From Gammaproteobacteria bacterium (GTDB lineage: Bacteria > Pseudomonadota > Gammaproteobacteria > SZUA-229), in NCBI GenBank assembly GCA_029882395.1, contig JAOUKT010000033.1:1-37493 (forward strand): 37,493 nucleotides of DNA, in the 5' to 3' direction. The notes beneath the pieces are model-generated. The model worked only from the letters and a program-made list of their open reading frames with translations. It was not told the DNA's origin and searched no databases. A program made the translations under genes and the position numbers. Positions 7,971-16,214 of the stretch are shown here, in pieces (position 1 is the stretch's first letter; each line of letters begins with the position of its first letter).

Positions 7971-9658
7971 GAAAAACTTTTTTCACTGCTTTTTTTATGC
8001 TTTTAAATCTGTTGACCCTCACCGCTCATGCCGCCGACATTAGCGCATTTGTTAACCGACAAAATATAAATGTTAATGAGTCGTTTAATCTGGTGTTCGA
8101 AGCGGAAGGCTCGGTCGATGCTGAGCCTGATTTTTCCCCTTTGGCGGTTTATTTTGACATTCTCAACCAGAGCCAGAGCAGCAATATGACCATCGTCAAT
8201 GGCAACTTTAGCCGCAAAAAAGTCTGGACATTGGCTTTGATGGCAAAACAGGCCGGCAACTATGCGATTCCCTCGATCGAGTTTGGCAAGGATAAAAGCC
8301 CGGTTTTAAATATTAAGGTCGGTCAATCCTCTGCCAGCAAATCCAGCAGCGACAGCAATCTGTTTCTTGAAGTAGATGTTGACCAGACATCAACTTATGT
8401 ACAGGCCCAGATTATCTATACCGTAAAAGTATTTCGCTCTGTCGAAATTCAAAACGCGAGTTTGACCGAACCCAAATTAAGTGACGCTGATGCGATTGTT
8501 GAAAAACTGGGCGAGGATAAACGCTACCAGACAACACGTAATGGTGTTCGTTTTATTGTTATTGAGCGCCGCTATGCCATCTTTCCTCAGCAAAGCGGGC
8601 AACTGTCGATACAGCCGCTTGAATTTAACGGCCAGCTTGTCCCCCAGCGGCGTTCGTTCTATGACATCGCGCCGTTTAACGGCACTAGCCGGCGGATTCA
8701 GTCTAAAGCTGTCAGCATCGAAGTCAGACCGGTTCCTGCCGCGTTTAAAAACAAAAACTGGCTGCCATCATCTGAGCTCAGGCTGGTCGATGAATGGCCC
8801 GAGAATGCCAGTTTTAAAGTCGGTGAGCCGGTTACCCGCACCATCTCTGTATTAGCTTCCGGCTTAACGGCGGCACAACTGCCCGTGCTTGCGCAAGCGC
8901 CTGTTGAACAGATCAAACAATACCCGGATCAGCCCTCTCTGAACAATCATAAAGATGAAAAAGGCATTACCGGCATCCGTCAGGAAAAAATTGCGTTTAT
9001 TCCAACACGAGCCGGCAGTATCACGTTGCCAGAAATTAGTATTCCATGGTGGAATGTGAAAACGGGCCAGCTGGAATACGCGCGCATTGATGCCAAAAAC
9101 ATTAATGTTGAAGCCGGCGCATCGACTCAGTCAGCAGCGGTTTTACCATCAACGTTAACGCCGCTGCAGAGTGGCGACAGCATAAGCCTTGTTCCGGCCA
9201 ATCAGGACAGCCTGTCGGTCTGGTTTTATACCAGCGTCTTACTGTTGCTCGGCTGGATAACTAGTCTGGTTTATCTGCTGCCCGGAAAGCGCAAGCTCAG
9301 CGAACAGCCTTTGCCGGTTAAGCAGACTGGCTCAAATGCCTCGACAAAAAATATTGCGCGCAAATTTGCCAGCGCCTGCCATCATCACAATGCGCCGCTG
9401 TGTAAATCTCTGTTAATAGAGTGGGCGAATCAACAGTGGCCCGGCGAGAAGATGAACAGTCTTGCCGAAGTGTCATTAAAGCTCGACAGTCTTTTTGCGC
9501 AACAGGTCAATATCTTGAACCAGACACTCTATTCTCCCTCTAATGAAAAGTGGTCAGCCGATGCACTTTTAGCCGCCTTTCAGTCGTATAAGGGTAAACC
9601 CGCAGCTGATAGCTCGGCGGCCGAGCCCGCTCTCAAACCGATTTCAAAAATGCTCTGA
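7964..9658 (+). CDS. batD: BatD-like exported protein
   Basis: A 564-residue protein with a signal peptide (MVRKTFFTAFFMLLNLLTLTA, cleaved near HAAD). The periplasmic part begins ISAFVNRQNINVNESFNLVFEAEG, the characteristic first strand region of BatD, and contains repeated Ig-like beta sandwiches with RRKVWTL-like and RYAIFPQQSGQL elements. A membrane helix (about 415-437, VWFYTSVLLLLGWITSLVYLL) is followed by a cytosolic helical tail. BatD is the presumed periplasmic partner of the VWA proteins. The start overlaps the previous gene by seven bases. It closes the operon; no strong terminator is visible directly after it. Confidence 0.9.
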   Translation: MVRKTFFTAFFMLLNLLTLTAHAADISAFVNRQNINVNESFNLVFEAEGSVDAEPDFSPLAVYFDILNQSQSSNMTIVNGNFSRKKVWTLALMAKQAGNYAIPSIEFGKDKSPVLNIKVGQSSASKSSSDSNLFLEVDVDQTSTYVQAQIIYTVKVFRSVEIQNASLTEPKLSDADAIVEKLGEDKRYQTTRNGVRFIVIERRYAIFPQQSGQLSIQPLEFNGQLVPQRRSFYDIAPFNGTSRRIQSKAVSIEVRPVPAAFKNKNWLPSSELRLVDEWPENASFKVGEPVTRTISVLASGLTAAQLPVLAQAPVEQIKQYPDQPSLNNHKDEKGITGIRQEKIAFIPTRAGSITLPEISIPWWNVKTGQLEYARIDAKNINVEAGASTQSAAVLPSTLTPLQSGDSISLVPANQDSLSVWFYTSVLLLLGWITSLVYLLPGKRKLSEQPLPVKQTGSNASTKNIARKFASACHHHNAPLCKSLLIEWANQQWPGEKMNSLAEVSLKLDSLFAQQVNILNQTLYSPSNEKWSADALLAAFQSYKGKPAADSSAAEPALKPISKML

Positions 9659-9690
9659 GCATCGGCTATCAGGCTGCAATAACAAGTTAA

Positions 9691-9723
9691 TCTGGCTTTT
9701 TTCTGGCTTTTTTCTGGCTTTTT
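9691..9723. repeat. Three perfect 11-base tandem repeats carrying phased T-tracts
   Basis: The unit TCTGGCTTTTT occurs three times head to tail. The T-tracts recur every 11 bases, close to the helical period, so the segment is expected to be intrinsically curved. It lies in the spacer between the BatD gene and the YeeE/YedE gene, roughly 150 bases ahead of the latter. Confidence 0.8.
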
Positions 9724-9872
9724 CGTCGTTGTACCGTTTAAGCGGTCTGTAAAAAAAGGTAAAATCGCCGTTCAAAAATCTATTTGCACCAGGGAGCGGT
9801 ATAAATAACAGGCAACAGTCCTGTTATTTAATAACAAATAATTAAATCAGTTAATCAACAACGGGAAGGTTT

Positions 9873-11084
9873 ATGGAACTCGACATTACTACCCAGATTT
9901 TATTCTGGGCTTTCGCTCTGGCTTTCGTACTGGGTGCGGTTGCAAACAAAACAAACTTCTGCACCATGGGTGCGGTTTCTGACTGGGTAAACATGGGTGA
10001 TACTAACCGCATGAAATCCTGGTTACTGGCAATTGCTGTTGCCTTACTGGGTGTTACCCTGATTGAAGGCATCATGGGTTATGCCAGCATTGATCCTTCT
10101 CTTCCTCCTTATCGCAGCCCGCAGTTTGCCTGGTTGCGTTATATTGTTGGTGGTGTCTTGTTTGGTATCGGCATGACCTTTGCCAGCGGTTGCGGTAACA
10201 AAACACTGGTGCGTATCGGTGGCGGTAATATCAAATCTATTTTTGTATTAATTGTTGCCGGTTTCTTTGCTTTCCTGATGACCAAGACTGACTTCTATGC
10301 GGTTCTTTTCCACCCATGGGTTTCAGCAACGACGATTGACCTTGGCAAGATGGGCATGGCCGGCCAGGATATCCCTGCCATTATCGGCGGTATCTTTGGT
10401 GCAGAAAGCCTGACCACGCTTCGCGTTATTTTCGGTTTAGTTATCGGTGCTGCTATCTTGTACCATGTTTTCCGTTCAGCAGACTTCCGCAGCAATAACG
10501 AAAACATCGTTAGCGGCGTTATCATCGGCTTGATTATCGTTCTGGCATGGGCAATCACCGGTGGCAGCATGGGCACCAGCTGGAAAGAAGCGGTAGACTT
10601 TATGGATGAAGTACCTGTCGGCGTGATGACTCAGTCATATACTTTCATCAACCCGATGGGTGATACCTTTGCTCTGGCACTGGACCCAACTAACACGCTG
10701 CTGATCAGTTTTGGTGTGATGTCTCTGTTTGGTGTTATTGCCGGTTCTCTGGTGATTTCACTCGTGGCCAAAGCCTTCCGCATTGAATGGTTTAATGACC
10801 TTAAAGACTTCATCAATCACATGTTTGGTGCTGTACTGATGGGTATCGGTGGTGTACTGGGCATGGGTTGCACAATCGGCCAGGGCATTACCGGTTTCTC
10901 TACGCTGGCAGTCGGTTCAATTCTTGTCTTTGTTTCTATCGTTTTCGGTAGTGCTCTGACGATGAAGATCCAGTTCTATAAAATGGTTTACGAAGAAGAA
11001 GCAAGCTTCTCAAAATCATTGATTACATCTCTGGTTGATATGAAATTATTACCTGCCAGTATGCGTAAGCTGGAAGCGGTGTAA
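9873..11084 (+). CDS. YeeE/YedE (TsuA-like) sulfur-compound permease
   Basis: A 403-residue inner-membrane protein of the YeeE/YedE (DUF395) family with about nine to eleven hydrophobic segments. The two halves each have a conserved cysteine motif: FASGCGNKTLVRIGGGN around residues 103-119 (Cys107) and GMGCTIGQGITGFS around 330-343 (Cys333); an additional Cys30 is in NKTNFCTMG. In the characterised relative TsuA, such cysteines line the path for thiosulfate uptake, so a thiosulfate or related sulfur-species substrate is likely here. It has a good ribosome binding site (GGGAAGG). It stands alone, with a strong terminator after it. Confidence 0.9.
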   Translation: MELDITTQILFWAFALAFVLGAVANKTNFCTMGAVSDWVNMGDTNRMKSWLLAIAVALLGVTLIEGIMGYASIDPSLPPYRSPQFAWLRYIVGGVLFGIGMTFASGCGNKTLVRIGGGNIKSIFVLIVAGFFAFLMTKTDFYAVLFHPWVSATTIDLGKMGMAGQDIPAIIGGIFGAESLTTLRVIFGLVIGAAILYHVFRSADFRSNNENIVSGVIIGLIIVLAWAITGGSMGTSWKEAVDFMDEVPVGVMTQSYTFINPMGDTFALALDPTNTLLISFGVMSLFGVIAGSLVISLVAKAFRIEWFNDLKDFINHMFGAVLMGIGGVLGMGCTIGQGITGFSTLAVGSILVFVSIVFGSALTMKIQFYKMVYEEEASFSKSLITSLVDMKLLPASMRKLEAV

Positions 11085-11105
11085 TAACTGACTCGCAGCT
11101 TGCTT

Positions 11106-11137
11106 AAAAAAGCCCCGCAATGCGGGGCTTTTTTTTT
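11106..11137 (+). terminator. Rho-independent terminator after the YeeE/YedE gene
   Basis: AGCCCCGCA and TGCGGGGCT form a GC-rich stem flanked by an A-run before and nine T residues after, about 20 bases past the stop codon. Confidence 0.95.
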
Positions 11138-11229
11138 GCATGAATATGTCTGATGCGATAACTTTCAGCTTTATATTGAATTCGCAGGCGTAATCGGCTA
11201 TTTATTACTCTAAGCAAAGAGAGAGCAAG

Positions 11230-12966
11230 ATGAATCCTGTTATTCAATCCATCAATTATCGGTTCAGCCCTGACAAACAGACTCGGGCGCTTTGCGAAAA
11301 TATCATTAGTGAGCTCACTGGCAACGGTATTCCCCTTTCTGCCATCACCGCCGAAGATGTATCCGCGGAACAGGCCACGATCACTACGGTATTTAACTGG
11401 AGCATTAAAGTCAGCCTGAAACACAGGCGGCTTGAGACTGAAGCGGGAAAAAACACCTTATTACATAAAAGCGCGGCGGAGGCACAAAACGCGGCAAAAA
11501 AACAGGGACAACAAATCATCTCCAGCGCCTCCGCCAAGATTGAGCTGATCCAGAACATTAACGATGACCCTGAGCATTATTTCCGCCACAGCATTATCAA
11601 ATTAAATGGCGGCAAAGCACATGCTTTTAAACAGCCCTGCTCTAATCATTGCCAGCAGGGACAGCTGACCTGCAGCCGCTGTGATGGCAGGGGCACAAAA
11701 AAAGCCACCACTAAAAAAGATGACCTGCTGGGTACTAACCTTGGTTTTGACAGCAGCAATATTTGCACACAGTGTGGCGGTAAAGGCAGCACAGACTGCC
11801 CGGCATGCTCGGGCAGTGGCGAACACACACATGTTTACGAGATTGAGGCCATTGCTAACAGACAGCATAAGGATCTGGTCTATACAGACAAGCCCAAAGT
11901 CAAAGCGTTAATATCCGGCTTTGTTTCTCAGCATGCCCATAAAGAGCTGCTAAAAAACTATCTGAGCCCTGTGGTGATAAAACTTGAGGACATTGATGAA
12001 ACTCATTGCAGTGTCATCTACCAAAGCAAGACGCAGTACTCTCTGCTGAAGCTATCGGTGTTTGACAAGTTTTATGAGATTCTGGCGTTTGGTGACAAAC
12101 TTCAATGCATAAGCACCCCCACTATACTGAACGACACGCTGTTAACCACCGTCACAGGCATCATTGCTTCTAAACCCGGCAAGCAAACCGCTCTCAAGCT
12201 CGCAAAACTACAGTCACTAACGCTATTAAAACCGTTAATTATTGCAAATGACAACAGGACTGAAAAAGAGCTGGAAGCACTTCTTTACAATAATGCCAAT
12301 CAGCTATTGAGCCCGCAGGTCACGGCCTCAATCGTCAAACACATCACATCACTGAAAGCGGCGTTGATACCCAAATACAGTGCCGTAGCATGGAGTGCTT
12401 TTGTGTTTGCTGGCAGCCTTTCCGCTTTATATGCCGGGCTTTCAATCCACCCGGCCAGTGAAACATTGCTGATTGTTGGCTCGCATTTAGTCACTGTACT
12501 GGGACTGGGCTACCTTAGCAGTAAAGCGCTGACCAACAGGCACAGGAAAAAACACCAGCAGAAGCTTGAAGCTGACCGACGCGAATGGCTGCCGATGACT
12601 ATAGCCGCCGTGCTTGTTAGTGCCGCGTTTATGTCTGCCAGTTTGCTGACAATAGAGCAACGCTGGCAGCACTATTTCAGGCTGCAGCAGCTCATTAGCA
12701 TCACACTAAAACCGGCAAGCACTGACAACAGGATACTCAGCAATGCCGGTCTTATCCAGCTGGCGCAGAACTACCTGATTGAACTTGATTATAAAAATAT
12801 TAATGCCGACGGCATTTACGACACGGAAACCGAATATGCCGTGAAAGACTTTCAGAAAAAATTCAGCCTGCCAGTTACCAGCTACCTGGATCAGACAACC
12901 ATGGATTTACTGACAAAGTATGTGATTGTAAAAAAGAAAAGATTTAATAACGAATTGCTGCAATAA
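11230..12966 (+). CDS. DnaJ-type zinc-finger / triple membrane-span / peptidoglycan-binding fusion protein
   Basis: A 578-residue protein that I do not recognise as a named family. Residues 137-197 contain Cys pairs: CSNHC, CSRCDGRG (148-155), CTQCGGKG (179-186) and CPACSGSG (190-197). The last three match the CxxCxGxG repeats of the DnaJ/Hsp40 zinc-binding domain, but there is no J domain. Residues 385-407, 411-433 and 454-474 look like membrane helices, and residues 505-563 (QLAQNYLIELDYKNINADGIY, then AVKDFQKKF) match a PG_binding_1 domain. An odd number of spans puts the zinc region in the cytosol and the peptidoglycan-binding domain in the periplasm. No signal peptide is present. The ATG has the ribosome binding site GAGAG. 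It stands alone between two terminators. Confidence 0.85.
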   Translation: MNPVIQSINYRFSPDKQTRALCENIISELTGNGIPLSAITAEDVSAEQATITTVFNWSIKVSLKHRRLETEAGKNTLLHKSAAEAQNAAKKQGQQIISSASAKIELIQNINDDPEHYFRHSIIKLNGGKAHAFKQPCSNHCQQGQLTCSRCDGRGTKKATTKKDDLLGTNLGFDSSNICTQCGGKGSTDCPACSGSGEHTHVYEIEAIANRQHKDLVYTDKPKVKALISGFVSQHAHKELLKNYLSPVVIKLEDIDETHCSVIYQSKTQYSLLKLSVFDKFYEILAFGDKLQCISTPTILNDTLLTTVTGIIASKPGKQTALKLAKLQSLTLLKPLIIANDNRTEKELEALLYNNANQLLSPQVTASIVKHITSLKAALIPKYSAVAWSAFVFAGSLSALYAGLSIHPASETLLIVGSHLVTVLGLGYLSSKALTNRHRKKHQQKLEADRREWLPMTIAAVLVSAAFMSASLLTIEQRWQHYFRLQQLISITLKPASTDNRILSNAGLIQLAQNYLIELDYKNINADGIYDTETEYAVKDFQKKFSLPVTSYLDQTTMDLLTKYVIVKKKRFNNELLQ

Positions 12967-12970
12967 AATT

Positions 12971-13010
12971 AAAAAGCCGCTAACACAGGACCCGTGCTAC
13001 CGGCTTTTTT
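12971..13010. terminator. Bidirectional terminator between convergent genes
   Basis: AAAAAGCCG and CGGCTTTTT pair around a 21-base interior that can pair further (ACAC with GTGC-like bases). T-runs occur on both strands, so it can serve both the plus-strand fusion gene and the minus-strand adenylate kinase gene. Confidence 0.8.
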
Positions 13011-13022
13011 CAGGCCTTAGAT

Positions 13023-13661
13023 TTATGCCAGTCGTGCTTTTATAGCATCGATAACAGCCTCACTTGAGGTTGCCGATACCGTTAGCAGCATGCCTTCTTT
13101 TTCATAGAAGCCGGCCAGCGGTGCCGTTTTTTCATTGTAAACATCCAGACGATTACTAATAGCTTCTTCGGTTTCATCATCCCGTTGCACCACGGCTCCG
13201 CCACAGTCATCACACTTGCCTTCTACTTTTGGCGGATTGGACTTAACGTTATAGATTGCACCACAGTCCGTACAGGTACGGCGTGTTGTTAATCTGTCCA
13301 GAATAACGTCTCTGGGCACATCAATGTTAACTACAAAGTCCAGCTTTTCATCTATCTTAACCAGCAGCTCTTTAAGTGCTTCTGCCTGCGGGATAGTGCG
13401 AGGAAAACCATCCAGCAAATAACCGTTCTTGCAGTCATCTTCTTTCAGGCGCTCGCCCATAATGCCCATAATCAGGTCATCAGAAACCAGGTCACCGGCT
13501 TTCATAGCGGCTTCTGCTTTTTTACCCAGCTCACTACCTGCTGCCACTGCTGCACGTAAAATATCACCCGTTGAAATCTGAACCGAGCCGTCCATTGCAG
13601 TCAGTAACTTTGCAACAGTACCTTTACCGGCACCCGGTGCCCCTAATAAAATCAAACGCAT
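13023..13661 (-). CDS. adk: Adenylate kinase with zinc-type lid
   Basis: A 212-residue adenylate kinase, which interconverts ATP plus AMP with two ADP in the cytosol. The P-loop GAPGAGKGT is at residues 7-15, the AMP-site element STGDILR at 30-36, and DGFPRT at 84-89. The LID domain contains Cys130, Cys133, Cys150 and Cys153 in CTDC and CDDC, the four-cysteine zinc site. The enterobacterial enzyme lacks these cysteines, so this is the zinc-lid variant more usual in Gram-positives and some other phyla. The ATG is preceded by GAGGAG. Its length is typical of the long-lid class. Confidence 0.97.
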   Translation of the reverse strand: MRLILLGAPGAGKGTVAKLLTAMDGSVQISTGDILRAAVAAGSELGKKAEAAMKAGDLVSDDLIMGIMGERLKEDDCKNGYLLDGFPRTIPQAEALKELLVKIDEKLDFVVNIDVPRDVILDRLTTRRTCTDCGAIYNVKSNPPKVEGKCDDCGGAVVQRDDETEEAISNRLDVYNEKTAPLAGFYEKEGMLLTVSATSSEAVIDAIKARLA

Positions 13662-13862
13662 TTCTAACTCCTCGTTTTTTATTTCACCGGATAAGTTTTA
13701 CCGGTTTATATTTAATCATCGAAATTTCTTAACTCCGCATTCTGCACCTTATTACCGCAACAAATCAATAGATCAATATTACTTGTCTTAGGCTAAATAT
13801 AATTAATGCGTCAGGGCGGCAGGTAAAACTGGCGCAATCTATTTGTTTTTTCTATATGCAAA

Positions 13863-13887
13863 TAAAAAAGAGCTTCGCCAGGCGCTG
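13863..13887 (-). terminator. Possible terminator after the ankyrin gene
   Basis: On the minus strand an imperfect stem (AGCGCC with GGCGAAGCT) is followed by CTTTTTT, about 30 bases past the ankyrin stop codon. The pairing is imperfect, so confidence is limited. Confidence 0.4.
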
Positions 13888-13916
13888 CGTTTTATAGAGA
13901 AATGGCCCTGTTTTGG

Positions 13917-14474
13917 CTAAAAATCTTTGCCGTTTTTGTCACGCAAAAGTTTAACAAGCTCCCATTCATCCCTGGATTTTGCAAACCTGATTGCCGACAT
14001 GCCATACTGGTTGGGCACATTTAGATCCGCGCCGTGCGCAATCAGGCGCTTTACCATGTTGACTCTGCCGGTGATCACCGCAGACCAAAGAGGTGTGGTG
14101 CCAAGGTTGTTCTTCTGTTCAAGCTTTGCGCCTTTTTCAACCAGCATATCTATAATTTCAACTTTGTCGCTCCATGCGCCATGCTTTAGCGCACTGTCGC
14201 CTTCATTATCAACAAGATTGATTGCTGCGCCGTGTTGCAATAACTGCTTTACAATATCGCTATGCCCAAATGACGCAGCACGCATCAATGCGGTGGTGCC
14301 TTTATAGTCTCGCTGGTTAATATCCGCTCCCTGTTGCAGTATTTTCTCGACTTCTGCACCATTCGCCGATCTGACTGCTTTAAATAACTCACGATTATAT
14401 TGATCAGCAAACGCCCCTGTTGTGGCAATCATAAAACTTATAACAAGGCTTAATTTTAATAATATAACTTTCAT
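13917..14474 (-). CDS. Exported ankyrin-repeat protein
   Basis: A 185-residue protein with a signal peptide (MKVILLKLSLVISFMIATTG, cleavage near AFA-DQ) followed by about five ankyrin repeats. Typical repeat cores are GTTALMRAASFGHSDIVKQLL, GDSALKHGAW, GTTPLWSAVITGRVNMVKRLI and GADLNVPNQYGMSAI. Ankyrin repeats mediate protein binding, so a periplasmic adaptor or inhibitor is plausible, but no partner can be named. It is a single gene: the neighbours are adenylate kinase and the monooxygenase pair. The ATG 14474 gives the complete signal peptide. Confidence 0.88.
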   Translation of the reverse strand: MKVILLKLSLVISFMIATTGAFADQYNRELFKAVRSANGAEVEKILQQGADINQRDYKGTTALMRAASFGHSDIVKQLLQHGAAINLVDNEGDSALKHGAWSDKVEIIDMLVEKGAKLEQKNNLGTTPLWSAVITGRVNMVKRLIAHGADLNVPNQYGMSAIRFAKSRDEWELVKLLRDKNGKDF

Positions 14475-14520
14475 TCACTGATCCAACCTGATTAATATCA
14501 TGAATTAATATGGAGTATCG

Positions 14521-14817
14521 TTACGCCATTTTAGTTCCATGCTTTTTTACTATTTCGGCGACTTCGATCCGGTATGATCGATACCATTTATTGATGCCAT
14601 CTCTTTGTGCTTGCATATGCTCTGCATCTTTTTTCCAGGCTTCGATATGCTGTTTGCTCTGCCAGTATGAAACCGTGATTTCATGATCCGCTTCAGTCGC
14701 TGAGGTTATATCCAGACAGCCATATTTTTCTATTGCCAGCTCTCTCATTCTTTTTGCCTGGGCGAGATAGTGCTCATCGCTGTTTAGAATAACCGCCCTG
14801 AAAACCACCACGAACAT
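14521..14817 (-). CDS. Antibiotic-biosynthesis-monooxygenase (ABM) domain protein
   Basis: A 98-residue protein beginning MFVVVFRAVILNSDEHYLAQAKRMRELA and containing CLDITSATEADHEITVSYWQS and HIEAWKKDAEHMQAQRDGI, the classic alpha-beta barrel pattern of ABM-domain proteins (dimeric, heme- or quinone-related oxygenases or stress proteins). The frame is open further upstream, but that extension overlaps the monooxygenase gene and has no family match, so the start eight bases after that gene's stop is chosen. Tight spacing suggests cotranscription with the flavin monooxygenase. The substrate is unknown. Confidence 0.85.
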   Translation of the reverse strand: MFVVVFRAVILNSDEHYLAQAKRMRELAIEKYGCLDITSATEADHEITVSYWQSKQHIEAWKKDAEHMQAQRDGINKWYRSYRIEVAEIVKKHGTKMA

Positions 14818-14824
14818 ATGCCCG

Positions 14825-15994
14825 CTATGCCCCGGATGCCAGCCCGGCACCCCACAGCTCCGACATGCCTTTTGCCATAGCAGCATAATCAGTTCGCTTG
14901 CTGGTTTCATTTCTTTGCCTGCAGTGCTGCTCATTACTATTAAATACCGAACCGGCAAAGCCACGTGCGGCATAGGTAATCGCACTGGTTTTTTTAGCGC
15001 GTAAAGCGGTAAACTGTTCAAAAGACGACTCAATGTCATTGTTATTTTGATTCAACACCGTTCTTAAACACCAGGCATCCTCCAGCGCCTGACAAGCCCC
15101 CTGACCCGATGTCGGTAGCGGCGCATGAGCACAGTCACCTAATAACAGCATATTCTGCCTGTGCCATTTGTGAATCGGCTCCAGATCATGCACATAGATT
15201 TTATTAACATTCTCGGTGTTAACCTGGGCAATGATTTCTGCAACCGGGTGCGGCCAGTTTTTGAAATTCAGCGTTAATTCCTGTTTATAGTTCTGCGCAA
15301 TGCGCGTGCCTATCTCGGGCTGATACATGCCGGCAGCCCAGTAAACCTTCTTATTGCTTACCGGAACAATTCCAAACCGTTTGCCTGTTCCCCAAATATC
15401 CAGCACCGACAGTTCGTTGACAATGTCTTTGTCGGTTTCGTAGGTACCCACCCAGTTTATAAAATTTTGATAGAGCGGAGTATTATCGCCGTTAATGTAT
15501 TTTCGTGCGATTGACTGCATCCGGCCATCGGCCGCTATAAACATATCTGCCACTATTTCTTCGGTGTCATTAATGGTCACTACAGCCTGCTGTTTATCTG
15601 CTTGAGTGATGGCGGTAACCCGCTGCCCATAACAGACTGACACACCCAGACTGTCAAGTTTTTGTAATAAAATGGACTGTAGTTCATGCCTGAAAATTGA
15701 ATAACTGCTGTAACCCATCAGCTCATTCAGCTGTTTTATATCCAGCTTACCCAGGTTCTCGCCAGTCTGGCTCAGACGCTTCATTGATAACAGTTTGCCC
15801 GAGACAGCCTGAACCTGGCTCAACAAGCCCAGCTTTTGCATGATATATGTGGCGTTCGGCCATAAAACAATGCCAGCCCCCATTGTGGACATGCTGTTAC
15901 TACGCTCATAAATTGTAATATCATGCCCCTGCTCTGCAAGCGCTATGGCGGCTGCCACACCCGCGGTACCGGCACCTAAAATGGTTATCTGCAT
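14825..15994 (-). CDS. FAD-dependent aromatic-type monooxygenase
   Basis: A 389-residue class A flavoprotein monooxygenase. The N-terminal dinucleotide-binding motif is ILGAGTAGVAAAIALAEQG (glycines 7, 9 and 12), followed by the Glu of IYERS. The DG motif appears as AADGRMQS around residue 155, and the flavin-ribityl motif as GDCAHAPLPTSGQGACQALE around 287-306. These match the salicylate hydroxylase/urate hydroxylase/zeaxanthin epoxidase-like group that uses NAD(P)H and oxygen. It would hydroxylate a small, probably aromatic molecule. It is followed at once by an ABM-domain gene, which recalls quinone or polyketide tailoring pairs. A run of palindromes sits just upstream. The last 40 residues are poorly conserved in character. 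Confidence 0.88.
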   Translation of the reverse strand: MQITILGAGTAGVAAAIALAEQGHDITIYERSNSMSTMGAGIVLWPNATYIMQKLGLLSQVQAVSGKLLSMKRLSQTGENLGKLDIKQLNELMGYSSYSIFRHELQSILLQKLDSLGVSVCYGQRVTAITQADKQQAVVTINDTEEIVADMFIAADGRMQSIARKYINGDNTPLYQNFINWVGTYETDKDIVNELSVLDIWGTGKRFGIVPVSNKKVYWAAGMYQPEIGTRIAQNYKQELTLNFKNWPHPVAEIIAQVNTENVNKIYVHDLEPIHKWHRQNMLLLGDCAHAPLPTSGQGACQALEDAWCLRTVLNQNNNDIESSFEQFTALRAKKTSAITYAARGFAGSVFNSNEQHCRQRNETSKRTDYAAMAKGMSELWGAGLASGA

Positions 15995-16019
15995 ATCTTA
16001 TCCCTTTTAATCTGGCTGC

Positions 16020-16050
16020 TGATATTGATATCAATGTTATAACAATATCA
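16020..16050 (-). promoter_or_regulatory. Adjacent palindromes upstream of the monooxygenase gene
   Basis: TTGATATCAA (16025-16034) and TGTTATAACA (16035-16044) are two perfect ten-base palindromes placed head to tail. They are embedded in TGATATTG (16020-16027) and CAATATCA (16043-16050), which form another dyad. The block begins about 26 bases ahead of the monooxygenase ATG, where a promoter would be. This is typical of a dimeric repressor operator, for example of MarR or TetR type; no regulator gene is next to it. Confidence 0.6.
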
Positions 16051-16115
16051 ACGCCGTGTTTTACGTCCTTATCTTCTGCCAGCGCTTGATCATATGCCAA
16101 AAGCCAGGCTTTATG

Positions 16116-16214
16116 TTACCGGGTTTTATACCAGGCCAGCAAGCCGACGATGAGCAGAGTAATTATTACCGTCGCATAGACTATTATGCGAAACAGCTCT
16201 TTATCTAATATCAT
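16116..16214 (-). CDS. 32-residue single-span membrane microprotein
   Basis: The frame starts at an ATG inside the last codons of the DUF2721 gene (14-base overlap) and ends 98 bases later. The product begins MILDKELFRIIVYATVI, continues ITLLIVGLLAWYK and ends TR, that is, one hydrophobic helix with a basic C-terminus. The overlap and the membrane character suggest coupling to the DUF2721 membrane protein, perhaps as a small subunit. The ribosome binding site is weak (GGAAAA). I do not recognise a family, and the gene would be missed by length filters. Confidence 0.55.
   Translation of the reverse strand: MILDKELFRIIVYATVIITLLIVGLLAWYKTR

Noticed and set aside
14818..15039. N-terminal extension of the ABM-domain protein
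   Set aside because: The 74 extra residues overlap the monooxygenase gene and do not fit the ABM fold.
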